A DNA stretch of 64,000 bases from Ariolimax columbianus (taxonomy: Eukaryota > Mollusca > Gastropoda > Stylommatophora > Arionidae), in the NCBI GenBank assembly GCA_036924085.1, contig JAVGWX010000007.1, positions 35,612,953-35,676,952 on the forward strand. The letters are read 5' to 3'. Shown here in pieces: positions 43,701-46,429 of the stretch; position 1 is the first letter of the stretch, and the number at the start of each line of letters is the position of its first letter. The notes below the pieces were generated by a model. The model was not told the origin of the DNA. It ran no database searches and was given only the letters and a program-made list of their open reading frames with translations. Position numbers and translations under genes: made by a program.

Positions 43701-45403
43701 TTCCAGCATAATTATCTTCTTTACCTTACAGAAAATTCACAAGAATATAGACCTCAACCAGGACAAGTTGATAGCTCTGAATGCTATGGTCAAACAGCTA
43801 GAACATGTCTGTGAGTCACCGGACAATATTGCCCGAGTAGAAGAACTCAAACAGAGGGTAGCTACCATTCAAACCTCAGCAGGTTAGTTCTTCTTCTTTG
43901 TTCATTCTCAAAACTAAAATGTTTGGCAAGGCAGTTTAAGTAAAACATAAACAGTACACACATTCTTACTACAAGATTGAGGGCATAGGAATAATGATTG
44001 TTTTTAATATCTTAAGAATCCTTTGAGGGAGATATTCTGAAATTTATTGTGGCTTCATGGGATATCCAGAGAAGTCAAAAGGAAAATAAAGATCATATGA
44101 CAAGGACACAAACTGAAGCACTGCACAGCCCCAAAATATGTGGTTGTCAAACTAGACCACACACTTTCCTTCAAGGCACACTGCCATGAAACCAAAAGAA
44201 AAATCTGTGTGAGAAATAACATTACCCTCAGGCTTGCCACTACATTTGGAGCCACCTGTCCTCCAAACATTGGCACTTGCTCTATGCTTCTCCACAGCAG
44301 AATATGCAGCACCAGTATGGGCAAGGTGTCACACACAATAACCATATTGATACAGCCCAGATCATGACTCTGAGCCTAAACCTGACCCCTATTAGAAAAA
44401 TATATATACCCCATACTTGATATCACTACTCTGGAGCAGAAGAAGCATTGCAGCAGAAGTTGAGAGAGACAAAATAGACCAACAAGGCATGACACCTAAT
44501 ATATGGACACTAATTGCAGAAAACTAGACCAAAGTCTAGACAGTTTCCCACAAAAATCACAACCTCTCCAAGGAAACCCCGGAAAGTGTCACATCAAGAA
44601 ATGATGTGACTAACAACATACTCCATGGATAAAGCTGCAGGAGGAGGCTGCAGAGTACACCTACTATATCCAATATGGAGAACTTTAGGTAGACTTTAGT
44701 CTGGAATTACCTGATCCAGAGAAAACCTGGATACAGCAATGTCGATACTTGCGAATGAGGCGCTGTCCAGGATGAAGAATACCTCATGACATGTGCAAAC
44801 CTACCCCACATATGTGCGATGAAATATCTGTTCAAGGGAAAGGACACATCAGTTAGTGTGGCAGAACATTTGACCTTTTCCGTATGACATGGTGTAATGG
44901 ATACAGAAAATATACACACAAAATATGAGTTGTTGCGACAAGTGAGTTGCGTTTTCATGATTAGTATGGTCTGACATTGTTTGAGTTTTCATTACTGGTG
45001 TTGTCTGACATCTTTTGAGTTCTCATGACTGGTGTGGTCTGACATTGTTTGAATTATCATGACTGGTGTTGTCTGACATTGTTTGAGTTCTCATGACTGC
45101 TGTGGTCTGACATCGTTTGAATTCTCATGACCGATATGGTATCTGACATTGTTTTTGTTTTTGAGACAGGTGCGTTTATTTCTCATGACTGGTATGTGAT
45201 CTGACATTATTTGATTTCATTTTGACATTGCCTTGTCTTTTATGATAGATGTTCGACTGACTAGGCTGGAGGATGCTGACAAAAAGATTATTGACTTTGA
45301 GAGGGAAGTTAGTGAGCTGATGAAATGGCTAGAGCAGACCAGAGTGCGAATGACAAAGAGAGACATAAGCATGGACTTGCATAACCAGTTGGCAATACAA
45401 GAG
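171..45403 (+). CDS. giant spectrin-repeat rod protein, internal part (15 exons, gene-level entry)
   Basis: Fifteen exons (listed separately) join to 2577 nt = 859 codons with no stop and matching splice phases at every junction, including two split codons (exons 9/10 and 14/15). The product is rich in charged heptads and has recurring helix-A tryptophans such as EWL, AWM, SWL, EWV and KWL. Tryptophan spacing is 104-109 residues between exons 2 and 4, 10 and 11, 11 and 13, and 13 and 15, which is the length of a spectrin repeat; the middle repeats fit less evenly. Exon pair sums are 109, 108, 110, 111, 107, 103 (single exon), 109 and 102 residues. Such rods link actin or microtubules to membranes or the nuclear envelope. 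Nesprin/SYNE-like is preferred, plakin-type is the alternative; no end domain lies in the window, so the assignment is unproven. The gene continues upstream and probably downstream. Confidence 0.85.
345..470 (-). repeat. dispersed repeat family D, antisense copy
   Basis: The reverse complement carries the block gttgtgtcatagtttacag followed by a cttggctgc-like stretch and a ctttcggtccg-like stretch. The same block recurs at 45500-45625, 55490-55735 and 56225-56430. It is a dispersed, non-coding, old repeat of unknown class. Confidence 0.5.
900..1080 (+). mobile_element. non-LTR retrotransposon remnant: C-terminal zinc-finger part
   Basis: A frame reads YGCTICGRNCHSQICLYS, matching the CxxCGR-C-xS-xIxLYSH finger that ends the single ORF of several invertebrate LINEs. 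The usual histidine pair is damaged and stops follow. Only this 3' part is recognisable. Confidence 0.45.
1975..2166 (+). CDS. spectrin-repeat exon 2
   Basis: 64 codons, phase 0 both ends; acceptor cattatacatttag, donor gtaaaa. The peptide begins VKALQKHLQEQL and contains VVLWFEEKKDIL, with the helix-A tryptophan at codon 35, and ends LTSVSKKYQ. It completes the first 109-residue pair with exon 1. Charged heptads without glycine or proline clusters are typical of a spectrin-type triple helix. Confidence 0.88.
2425..2723 (+). mobile_element. LINE reverse-transcriptase remnant, upstream half
   Basis: Translation gives GVRQGCTLP followed, after a disruption, by ELRYADDTVTLS and NIKKTKIMSIG. These are the template-binding QG motif, the catalytic YADD box and the following KTK motif of a non-LTR reverse transcriptase. 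It lacks an intact frame. The same element resumes at 3119 after an inserted repeat. Confidence 0.75.
2733..3118. mobile_element. SINE-like insertion with 9-bp target-site duplication
   Basis: A 386-bp segment interrupts the LINE remnant. It is flanked by the direct repeat cccaagatc at 2724-2732 and 3119-3127, and LINE coding resumes right after it. On the minus strand it contains a block (ctttgctctagtgtttgag, then tctattaagatgaactcg) also present in the tRNA-headed SINE at 7998-8491. No tRNA-like head is obvious here. Confidence 0.7.
3119..3650 (+). mobile_element. LINE reverse-transcriptase remnant, downstream half
   Basis: Continuation of the element at 2425. It reads VNYLEYLGSLIT, then RRILKIPWVKKI, then a GRGQPR-like stretch and QDIKDTLNLNMEQ, the order expected for the C-terminal third of a LINE ORF. 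Several stops and frameshifts mark it as dead. Confidence 0.7.
3940..4145 (+). mobile_element. LINE 3' end with zinc-finger motif
   Basis: A short frame reads VHVCPMCGRVCNAQIRLYSH, a C2H2-like finger, then a stop and gacgctgtcgccatcctcac. It ends with gcgatgggcaactaac. The same 3' sequence ends the SINE at 39078-39393, which suggests a shared reverse-transcriptase recognition tail. Confidence 0.65.
4320..4601 (+). mobile_element. RTE-like LINE C-terminal fragment, copy 1
   Basis: Nearly the same sequence occurs at 11938-12228 and 28018-28303. The frame reads RRKLTWYRHISRSNSL-like residues, GRRQRGHSKKRWKDN and EGWRGIVRMSSCVPQQP. It ends in gacctgacctgagtc, a short pentamer tail like those of RTE-type LINEs. 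Frameshifts are present. Confidence 0.7.
4731..4763. repeat. poly-C run, about 33 bp
   Basis: An uninterrupted C homopolymer in intron 2, likely length-polymorphic and error-prone in sequencing. It creates spurious polyproline frames. Confidence 0.9.
5062..5211 (+). CDS. spectrin-repeat exon 3
   Basis: 50 codons, phase 0 both ends; acceptor aaattaaatcccag, donor gtctgt, a weaker but usable GT site. The peptide begins IISQKAAEKLQNIN, passes KFEMMSKQFEAIGES and ends TLEESIV. It pairs with exon 4 to give 108 residues. The end could shift by a codon because of the gtggtc sequence, but the frame supports the chosen site. Confidence 0.82.
5322..5822. repeat. minisatellite, 29-31 bp x about 17
   Basis: Tandem units of the form caggacaccatactaggt plus aaatacttccac, alternating between ccacc and ccac spacers, hence 29 to 31 bp. 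It begins about 110 bp after the exon 3 donor. The last units diverge (atgtccacag, acgtccac). Non-coding. Confidence 0.95.
6170..7070 (+). mobile_element. LINE reverse-transcriptase to C-terminus remnant
   Basis: Around 6205-6275 it reads RGVRQGETISPKLFTAALED, broken by a stop. An open stretch 6290-6550 then reads HLHFGDDIVLISHTTKEA, the FxDD catalytic box, and LRMNKRKMQC. Further on come MERRILWDLNQ-like residues, a GHVVHVPD-like stretch and ARWSAERPRSKMVQ. It ends at a tattg repeat. It is the same family as the antisense piece at 35003-35660. Confidence 0.78.
7085..7790 (-). mobile_element. LINE remnant, antisense
   Basis: The minus strand reads DIEPSLEDEAIDSLTSHRA-like residues (pre-catalytic RT region), then LKVYRAVVLLALMYACGT and SINTILMQSQIY (C-terminal region). 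The middle, including the catalytic box, is missing. Its 3' side abuts the 3' end of the sense LINE at 7070, so two elements converge tail to tail. Confidence 0.65.
7998..8491 (+). mobile_element. tRNA-derived SINE with internal core and LINE-type tail
   Basis: The head has a tRNA-like A-box region (cagtggtctcgaagtaag) and a good B box (gttcaaatc, 8052-8060). The middle holds the core block also found at 2733-3118. The end carries ctggttgtaaacaaactc, then ttctaaaccagtataacg; a second tail-like gtataaagacgctgttaag lies at 8465-8485. This tail also ends the LINE copies at 9680-9716 and 51712-51768. It lies just upstream of exon 4. Confidence 0.7.
8545..8718 (+). CDS. spectrin-repeat exon 4
   Basis: 58 codons, phase 0 both ends; acceptor aactttaatttcag, donor gtaagt, a near-perfect site. 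The peptide begins TTSVIKEKHLNDAQLA. It contains FENSLNQISEWLRGAEGLL, the classical helix-A pattern with Trp at codon 30, and ends ESTLREFT. The spacing from the exon 2 tryptophan is 109 residues. Only about 20 bp separate its donor from an antisense SINE. Confidence 0.9.
8739..8984 (-). mobile_element. tRNA-derived SINE family 1, copy a
   Basis: The reverse complement begins ggggacggcgtgggctac-like, has a degraded B box, then the family body aagcaaacccttagaaaatg, gcaggaggaagcagaccctt and ataaaatgcatgccgaagtc, and ends in an A-rich tract. Related copies lie at 17953-18186, 41218-41363, 47311-47457 and 53360-53608. Confidence 0.85.
8990..9735 (+). mobile_element. CR1/jockey-like LINE C-terminal fragment, copy 1
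   Basis: The frame from 8995 reads KIEKERDLRVIIDHTGKVSE, then KKANAMLGIIKKNIKHRSKE, ALVRPRLEYCVQVWSPYHRG and MERIQKRATKLI, typical of the region after the catalytic core in CR1/jockey-type LINEs. A frameshift follows near 9370. It ends with tcttctaaaccggtataatg. It lacks everything upstream, the usual 5' truncation. Confidence 0.85.
9820..10030 (+). mobile_element. LINE C-terminal fragment
   Basis: A frame reads RFRWVDNIRRWTGKCLSDCT and then LQLTFYTEMAL-like residues, resembling the end of RTE-type LINE ORFs. Short, 5'-truncated, with stops. A minisatellite starts at its end. Confidence 0.6.
10029..10219. repeat. minisatellite, 31 bp x about 6
   Basis: Units of gataggttccatcatttcac plus actgtgatctt. 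The first unit diverges (gataggctccaacatttcac). Non-coding, in intron 4. Confidence 0.93.
10270..11160 (-). mobile_element. LINE reverse-transcriptase remnant, antisense
   Basis: The minus strand reads GPNPDGVQYCHIKQLGKADI, SVSKDWLHSFLQPLPTQGK, then a QGSPLSLVLFNIYTMKV-like stretch and QTLTFADDILTYRTGSDR with the FADD catalytic box, followed by C-terminal fragments. The order is correct for a non-LTR RT. Several frameshifts are present. Confidence 0.75.
11290..11840 (-). mobile_element. Penelope-like element remnant with GIY-YIG motif
   Basis: The minus strand reads CKSHNLIYTIICRHCKMKYI, then, after a one-base frameshift, GETDLELHAKFHKHLKDI. This matches the CCHH-linked GIY-YIG endonuclease of Penelope-like retroelements (IYxIxCxxC, YIGET, R/KF..H). 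Upstream GICLTCPYVIQTH resembles the preceding cysteine-rich part, and downstream GNHFNTPEHQ also fits. Confidence 0.65.
11938..12228 (+). mobile_element. RTE-like LINE C-terminal fragment, copy 2
   Basis: The best preserved of three copies. It reads ATVKRRKLTWYGHISRSNGL, GRRRRGRPKKRWEDNIKEW, SLRPEESQAAASDREGW and VVRMSSCVPQRPHRL, then gacctgacctgacctgagtc as a pentamer 3' tail. 5'-truncated. Confidence 0.85.
12229..13067 (+). other. intron 4, distal part: nothing recognised
   Basis: AT-rich sequence without repeats or coding signal that I can name, ending in the exon 5 acceptor. Confidence 0.6.
13068..13280 (+). CDS. spectrin-repeat exon 5
   Basis: 71 codons, phase 0 both ends; acceptor tttgcaaactcacgtag, donor gtacat. 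The peptide begins DYFTEASLCHGEIEQM. It has a loop-like LSQQMLPTLDTNDSTTV, then the helix NINKKYSNFVATAQKKHAML, and ends VAQWKQFQ. It pairs with exon 6 (39 codons) to 110 residues, so the intron inside this repeat sits further downstream than in the others. Confidence 0.88.
13325..13765 (+). repeat. dispersed repeat family C, copy 1, with internal tandem array
   Basis: Begins ggccctgaaaaggacgtc, passes gcagatgaaggtggac and atcacgtcgatccacatctc, and from about 13577 carries a tandem array of about 36 bp (tcagtatgttgtgcctgac plus ctgacacgatgtcctg), about five units. Related copies: 42860-43200, 52865-53680, 54270-54610 (antisense), 57225-57305, 60018-60180. Unknown class. Confidence 0.7.
14300..15400 (+). 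mobile_element. LINE reverse-transcriptase remnant
   Basis: Reads VVFIDQEGAFDRVN (RT domain I), MHQGCVLSPLLFIIYRD (QG motif), then NFANDQSLFYN (decayed catalytic box), LEYDMKINCGKTEIMTI, a QLAPILKHPSVTMSTKQKL-like stretch and C-terminal pieces. It ends with ctctaaaccagtatgaaaaa and cgttaagtt, the tail shared with the CR1-like LINEs. Several stops and shifts; inactive. Confidence 0.8.
15545..15930 (-). mobile_element. LINE reverse-transcriptase remnant, antisense
   Basis: The minus strand reads KKIWEEEKML, PLIKLSKKGDIT, then GITLLSMPGKIFNGIN, matching the domain before the catalytic core (IKLPKKGD, NYRGITLLS, PGKI). No catalytic box remains. Confidence 0.7.
16336..16452 (+). CDS. spectrin-repeat exon 6
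   Basis: 39 codons, the shortest exon, phase 0 both ends; acceptor aatattggtgttacag, donor gttagc. The peptide begins NDMADLHGSMHISETEWMTA and ends VEAHLELVK. It completes the 110-residue unit begun in exon 5. The frame is consistent with both neighbours. Confidence 0.8.
16543..16890 (-). mobile_element. LINE endonuclease N-terminal fragment, antisense
   Basis: The minus strand reads GDGRKTAVIDAKLNRLGIDI, ASLQETCLPEDGSFREKN and RQHGVSFAVKNSLL, the start of an APE-type endonuclease (ALQETRL-like motif). A direct duplication of about 50 bp (gtcagtggcatgt.ccggac) lies at 16780-16880, just upstream of the start. Confidence 0.75.
16891..17750. other. intron 6: probable LINE 5' flank, otherwise unrecognised
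   Basis: Moderately GC-rich, may be the 5' untranslated part of the antisense LINE next to it. Short open frames here have no recognisable motif. Confidence 0.35.
17929..17952. repeat. poly-G run, about 24 bp
   Basis: G homopolymer at the SINE boundary; likely polymorphic. Confidence 0.9.
17953..18186 (-). mobile_element. tRNA-derived SINE family 1, copy b
   Basis: Inserted within the CT-rich tract. The reverse complement has the family head, a B-box-like ggttctatcc and the body through gaatagagaaataaggcg. A poly-G run (17929-17952) abuts its 3' end. Confidence 0.82.
19143..19325 (+). CDS. spectrin-repeat exon 7
   Basis: 61 codons, phase 0 both ends; donor gtgagt. The acceptor chosen is tatgctttcgaccag, giving SFLENAKTSRANVDNL. 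The AG after ttcctagag (start 19155) is also in frame and would remove four residues, while the AG at 19151-19152 is out of frame and meets a stop. The peptide continues DLARDLDRMGNSKS and ends GQAEARVVSLE. With exon 8 it gives 111 (or 107) residues. Confidence 0.8.
19326..20449 (+). other. intron 7, proximal part: nothing recognised
   Basis: AT-rich, no repeats or coding motifs that I can name. Confidence 0.6.
20450..20720 (-). repeat. dispersed repeat family D-like, antisense
   Basis: The reverse complement shares gaccatgctcaaaaagct and the cctgaaac-ag-gtctcc arrangement with 48770-48840. Old and degenerate. Confidence 0.45.
21252..21313 (+). repeat. solo LINE/SINE 3' tail
   Basis: Contains actggttgtatatagactc and ttctaagccagtataaagac followed by gttaagtt, the tail of the CR1-like LINEs here. 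No LINE coding remains upstream; a decayed SINE is possible. Confidence 0.6.
21314..21852. other. intron 7: nothing recognised
   Basis: AT-rich sequence between a solo tail and a tandem repeat. Confidence 0.5.
21853..22243. repeat. degenerate tandem repeat, 47-68 bp x about 7
   Basis: Each unit contains acaatctgacatggacag and a variable ttttggtgtctttctgacac or gagacagtatttg part. Unit lengths vary between 47 and about 68 bp. Frames through it are repeat artefacts. Confidence 0.85.
22244..23490. other. intron 7, distal part: nothing recognised
   Basis: Slightly GC-richer at 22300-23000, then AT-rich. Short frames with no motif. Confidence 0.5.
23493..24177 (+). repeat. 58/59-bp minisatellite carrying 12 copies of the exon 8 splice acceptor
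   Basis: Units contain gttatgagcttgaaatg, then aaattgtcatatctttg and ttttgcaggaaatcaagggt. The acceptor AG ends at 23536, 23594, 23653, 23711, 23770, 23828, 23886, 23944, 24002, 24060, 24119 and 24177. Fifty-nine-bp units have an extra t (gttattgagc). Only the last acceptor leads into open coding sequence; starts at the acceptors checked (24002, 24060, 24119) meet a stop within one or two units. Confidence 0.95.
24178..24327 (+). CDS. spectrin-repeat exon 8
   Basis: 50 codons, phase 0 both ends; acceptor tagctttgttttgcag, donor gtgagc. The peptide begins EIKGQWEDFMSVMSSVETQL and ends LTYIELCNRLSSLQ. Its first 14 bases (gaaatcaagggtca) are repeated in each unit of the upstream minisatellite, so the exon edge itself was part of the amplified unit. 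Confidence 0.88.
24365..25032. mobile_element. piggyBac-like MITE (TTAA-flanked inverted repeats)
   Basis: The left end reads ttaaccctttgaaccctgg. The right end, reverse-complemented, reads ttaaccctttgaacccggg. That is a 16-bp perfect match starting at the TTAA that piggyBac-type transposases duplicate. The 668-bp interior has no transposase, so it would be non-autonomous. Confidence 0.75.
25033..26290. other. intron 8: nothing recognised
   Basis: AT-rich apart from a GC-richer part at 25970-26230. The short frames there have no recognisable motif. Confidence 0.5.
26400..26640 (+). repeat. dispersed repeat related to the 3' half of the SINE at 39078
   Basis: Shares cttgccactg, agctcagggccagagaatga and ggttgacaaaaggcg-like blocks with 39238-39340, then agtttcttcc and taatccaaat. 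Probably a decayed SINE or the shared LINE 3' end. Confidence 0.55.
26675..27530 (-). mobile_element. LINE RT to C-terminus, antisense
   Basis: The minus strand reads YADDVVLIAENSIYLQNLKG (catalytic box; the first residue is followed after a decayed codon), QCELEINLKKKK, VMVFTKWKES and VEIHLNGESLEQVSSYLYL, then KTKYFGHKHDSVLK, RGRQSNRWSDNIRMW and NRDSWRSITINLQ. Correct order with several breaks. Confidence 0.8.
27845..28303 (+). mobile_element. RTE-like LINE C-terminal fragment, copy 3
   Basis: Starts with ILLYACDTWTITADLQRR and ALEFRYF, then the shared end: LATIKRRKLAWYEHISSSND and so on, ending at gacctgacctgac. It extends further 5' than copies 1 and 2. Dead by stops. Confidence 0.78.
28304..28980 (+). 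other. intron 8, distal part: nothing recognised
   Basis: AT-rich, with T-rich stretches, leading to the exon 9 acceptor. Confidence 0.6.
28981..29126 (+). CDS. spectrin-repeat exon 9
   Basis: 146 nt: starts in phase 0 and ends after two bases of an arginine codon (AG|A). Acceptor tatttgttctactag, donor gtaagc. The peptide begins EIAQHLKQIQSQVGCLQS and ends YMELMERYD. An internal gtacgt at 29070 is a possible alternative donor, but using it would break the frame to exon 10. Confidence 0.87.
29127..30610 (+). other. intron 9, proximal part
   Basis: AT-rich. 29480-29545 resembles 46350-46415 (tataaa.gtaattattgt, then aacaaactaaatag). 29565-29630 resembles family D (tttgctgaccctg, gctatgagtcgc). 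The rest shows nothing. Confidence 0.5.
30611..31676. mobile_element. TTAA-type element with decayed inverted repeats
   Basis: The left end reads ctaactcattcactccca; the right end, reverse-complemented, reads ttaacttattcactccca. These are imperfect inverted repeats next to a TTAA-like site. The 1066-bp, AT-rich interior has a 113-codon frame at its right end, rich in lysine and asparagine (KMKKIWTSANNQIKTFRRTR), with no recognisable transposase signature. Confidence 0.5.
32030..33840 (+). mobile_element. LINE remnant: endonuclease through early RT
   Basis: Reads RIKNWNVCIVYGQGKTIQIT and NILGLTDVHWIRATKV (APE N-terminus). FKTVIKDFQCYTPTNDKEDS follows, and later LQKKVYLQHCTNYRGIMFLS with SVPGKILNKITIERLKEAAD (RT domain before the core). 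Many stops. The catalytic core is missing; the element ends near 33840. Confidence 0.8.
34040..34995 (+). mobile_element. LINE C-terminal part with zinc finger
   Basis: Reads FNFGLNINTEKTEIMYQPAP, IIKINGDKLKVVNRFTYLGG, SLQTKLKVYRAVVFAVLLYA, KKRYKDTLKTSLKAFSINLE, then CPHFLRVCRSKIGLASHLHT, a complete C2H2-type finger. It ends near aacacttgtgatggacgag. 5'-truncated. Confidence 0.85.
35003..35660 (-). mobile_element. LINE RT fragment, antisense
   Basis: The minus strand reads INIDGEMLNHLRFVDDIAII (catalytic F-DD box), LKINKLKTQCMLNSF, VNSYIHLGKEISNSHDLHKE, then RTLSLRDHIHNTAIRSQTYY. Same family as 6170-7070 (INIDGERFTHLHFGDD). It meets the 3' end of the sense LINE at 34995. Confidence 0.82.
35661..36062 (+). 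other. intron 9, distal part: nothing recognised
   Basis: AT-rich, ending in the exon 10 acceptor. Confidence 0.5.
36063..36237 (+). CDS. spectrin-repeat exon 10
   Basis: 175 nt: the first base completes the arginine codon split from exon 9, then 58 codons, ending in phase 0. Acceptor tttcttttcacag, donor gtaaat. The peptide LEKEVKEETLSVKEEVNTR leads into FYSGVDQIIAWMRETLSAVE, with the helix-A Trp at codon 32, and ends VSDRLSGYR. The phase match to exon 9 is strong support for both. Confidence 0.9.
36246..36640. repeat. minisatellite, about 41-43 bp x 9-10, next to the exon 10 donor
   Basis: Units of gttaagatacaaatctaatc plus aattagg.cagactgtaaag. It starts within about 10 bp of the splice donor. 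Each unit includes gtaaag, which resembles a donor core. Confidence 0.92.
36790..37290 (+). mobile_element. LINE remnant: RNase H end and C-terminus (jockey/I-like)
   Basis: Frames read GNEDADSLPKEGAKLM-like residues, then TGHDRMRHHL-TKFKICTTSL (the RTGHNRMRHHL motif of jockey/I-type C-termini), TAVHVLRAVP, and RRIWPSPTFFKEKIN with GFETLKKTSYFIEES. Stops and shifts throughout. Confidence 0.65.
37291..38073 (+). other. intron 10, distal part: nothing recognised
   Basis: AT-rich without repeats that I can name. Confidence 0.6.
38074..38382 (+). CDS. spectrin-repeat exon 11 (whole repeat in one exon)
   Basis: 103 codons, phase 0 both ends; acceptor ttatccatatatgcag, donor gtaaga. The peptide begins LYEQEITTQMERAKILEM, passes IQQKLSELQAIECLVRTAV, YRAVLTSVVSWLQRTDMLLQ with Trp at codon 80, and ends PKAMDSHQ. 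Its length equals the sum of the usual two exons, so the intron that splits the other repeats is absent here, either lost or never gained. Confidence 0.92.
38590..38940 (+). mobile_element. LINE 3' end with zinc finger
   Basis: Frames read RRFKDGLKESLRFCQIDSN-like residues, AQDRRAIRKSRAEVIPEAAA, then YVCQSCHKTFHAHIGLTSHK, a full C2H2-type finger, before the stop and ttctcattgatgacgatggg. 5'-truncated, with frameshifts. Confidence 0.78.
39078..39393 (+). mobile_element. tRNA-derived SINE family 2 with 8-bp target-site duplication
   Basis: The head has a tRNA-like A box (gtggtcgagaggtaaggc) and B box (gatcgagtccc, 39143-39153). Direct repeats tgattctc at 39070-39077 and 39394-39401 define the insertion. 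The 3' end gcttgcaatgggcaactaac nearly matches the zinc-finger LINE end at 4120-4142. Confidence 0.82.
39570..39715. repeat. AT-rich short tandem tract
   Basis: Repeats of ctattttgtatatattttct with variable spacing. Intron 11. Confidence 0.85.
39716..40400 (+). other. intron 11, distal part
   Basis: 39730-40010 might hold an antisense LINE C-terminal trace (a YGSEPWTI-like stretch near 39990), but this is weak. Otherwise nothing. Confidence 0.35.
40401..40553 (+). CDS. spectrin-repeat exon 12
   Basis: 51 codons, phase 0 both ends; acceptor tttgtttctttcag, donor gtttgt. The peptide begins ELLLTFEDFKTNINHLRTKG, passes EDIIKHSQDSDEKQMVQKTL and ends ADINRQWLSLQ. The closing pattern of N-x-x-W-x-x-L is the typical helix-C end of a spectrin-repeat segment. 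It pairs with exon 13 to 109 residues across the shortest intron of the gene (161 bp). Confidence 0.92.
40715..40888 (+). CDS. spectrin-repeat exon 13
   Basis: 58 codons, phase 0 both ends; acceptor gtttactttctag, donor gtgagt. The peptide begins AQTTARSRELSEAADLL, contains ISDVANGVQEWVKQAETVVE with the helix-A Trp at codon 30, and ends LRDHLNAHR. It has the same length and Trp position as exon 4, so the two are equivalent parts of different repeats. Confidence 0.92.
41218..41363 (+). mobile_element. tRNA-derived SINE family 1, copy c (3'-truncated)
   Basis: Starts ggggacggtgtggcctagtg (A-box region), B box ggttcgatccc at 41272-41282, then the family body to ataaaatgcatgcc. The rest of the element (the cactgggc and ataaaaacca part) is absent. 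Confidence 0.85.
41556..42630. repeat. minisatellite, 63 bp x 17, two subfamilies
   Basis: Units of ttatgggacagaaatatctg, then (a/t)tggtgaatgtct(a/c), and tctcttagtttgtg. Copies 1-8 share the tctacagtctggaagta form. Copies 10-16 share ttggtgaatgtcaatag and ctgatagcaa. Copy 9 is a hybrid and copy 17 reverts partly. Since 63 is divisible by 3, a frame of 485 codons runs through it; it repeats MGQKYLMVNVYSLEVILLVC and has no link to the spectrin gene. Confidence 0.95.
42860..43200 (+). repeat. dispersed repeat family C, copy 2
   Basis: Starts gcgccctgaaaaggatgg, passes gtgctgatgaagtggacc and gggatcacatcagacc, and ends with ttttgcctgaccagacgtta. Clear match to 13325-13765 and 52865-53350. Confidence 0.75.
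43231..43292 (-). repeat. solo LINE/SINE 3' tail, antisense
   Basis: The reverse complement reads aactggttgtatacagactc, then tgtaaaccagtataaaaacg and ttaagttaagt. Same tail as 51712-51768. Confidence 0.65.
43293..43731 (+). other. intron 13, distal part: nothing recognised
   Basis: AT-rich, T-rich near the exon 14 acceptor. Confidence 0.6.
43732..43882 (+). CDS. spectrin-repeat exon 14
   Basis: 151 nt: starts in phase 0 and ends after the first base of a split codon (G|AT). Acceptor cttctttaccttacag, donor gttagt. The peptide begins KIHKNIDLNQDKLIALNAMV, passes KQLEHVCESPDNIARVEELK and ends RVATIQTSA. It continues directly into exon 15. Confidence 0.9.
44060..44960 (+). mobile_element. LINE C-terminal remnant
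   Basis: Reads VVKLDHTLSFKAHCHETKRK, CVRNNITLRLATTFGATCPP, and later frames with ERDKIDQQG-like and DEEYLMTCANLPH-like residues. This matches the YLGVTLDRTLSFK to HLLxCP region of jockey/RTE-type LINEs. Several breaks. Confidence 0.7.
44948..45225. repeat. degenerate minisatellite, about 37 bp x 7
   Basis: Units of tggtctgacattgtttgag plus ttctcatgactggtg. It ends about 25 bp before the exon 15 acceptor. Confidence 0.88.
45249..45403 (+). CDS. spectrin-repeat exon 15 (last secure exon)
   Basis: 155 nt: two bases complete the split Asp codon, then 51 codons, ending in phase 0. Acceptor ccttgtcttttatgatag, donor gtaatg. The peptide VRLTRLEDADKKIIDFERE leads into VSELMKWLEQTRVRMTKRD, with the helix-A Trp 105 residues after that of exon 13, and ends LHNQLAIQE. 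The phase-0 donor implies a further exon downstream that I could not place with confidence. Confidence 0.9.
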
Positions 45404-45499
45404 GTAATGTAGGACAGCTTTTGGTTTGTTGTAGAAGAAAGTATGATCTGCGATATATAGTATTTATTTCTTCTTTTTTTTCTGCATTCATTCTCAATC

Positions 45500-45625
45500 C
45501 CTCGCTAATAAGCTCAGAACAGGGCTTTGGAAGTAGCGGGATGTAGTCTAGAGAACAGAATGTGTTGTGTCGCTAGTTTACAGCTTGACTGCGATATTAT
45601 TTGCACCTTTCGGTCCTACACATCC
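45500..45625 (+). repeat. dispersed repeat family D, copy
   Basis: Contains cagggctttggaagtagcgg, then gttgtgtcgctagtttacag and acctttcggtcctacacatc. Matches 345-470 (antisense). Confidence 0.6.
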
Positions 45626-45729
45626 GTCTTCGGCAACATAGTATTTATGAATGATACAGTATCTGAGATGTCAACAGAATGTCTGTCTGTTAATCATTAT
45701 TTGTGTTTGTTTTATGTGTGTACAGCAGC

Positions 45730-46290
45730 ATATAGCAGACAGCTAAATCGTTTCCAGATGAGCTGTCTCCACAGGCCGCTCAAAACCAGATGGCAGGACA
45801 AAGTACCTAATTCTGAAATGCTCAATAGATCAAACATGCTGAGCATCCATATGCTTCTACAGAAAGACTAGATAGGATGGACAGGACATCTTGTTGACAT
45901 GCCTGATGAGTACCTCCCAATGCAGATGCTATATGGTGCGCTCAGAACAGGCAGACGCTCAATAACAAGGACAGAAAAAATACTACTTTGACGAGCTTCA
46001 ACATTGATGTCACTTCCTGGTAGACGCTTGCACAGAACTGATCTGTTTGGTGCTCTAGCATTACACAAGGTGCTCAAGTTGCAGAGCGGAAATATTGTCA
46101 CCGAGGCTTCGAGAAAATGAGCTGCCAAAAAGAATAGAACACACTACGACCCCCACAGTCGACTCCGTATATGTGTGTCCCAAATACGGTAGAGTCTGCC
46201 TTGCCAGGATTGAACTTTGCAGGCATATAAGATCAGATCTCAGAGCACAAATCTGATGCTGTTGCCATCTTGTGATGGACAACTATTACT
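45730..46290 (+). mobile_element. LINE C-terminus with zinc finger
   Basis: Frames read MSCLHRPLKTRWQDKVPN, NMLSIHMLLQKD, then a GHLVDMPDEYLPMQMLYGAL-like stretch, and finally YVCPKYGRVCLARIELCRHI (finger with one Cys replaced by Tyr). It ends gccatcttgtgatggacaac. Dead. Confidence 0.78.
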
Positions 46291-46429
46291 ACAAATATCT
46301 TGGTGCCTGATATTAACCTTTTGTTTTCCAGATTACAAAATTACATCTATTTCCTGTATCTGTCTGCTACCTTGACTATAAACATAATTATTGTATCTAC
46401 ATAATCAAACTAAATAGAATCTTCTTAGT

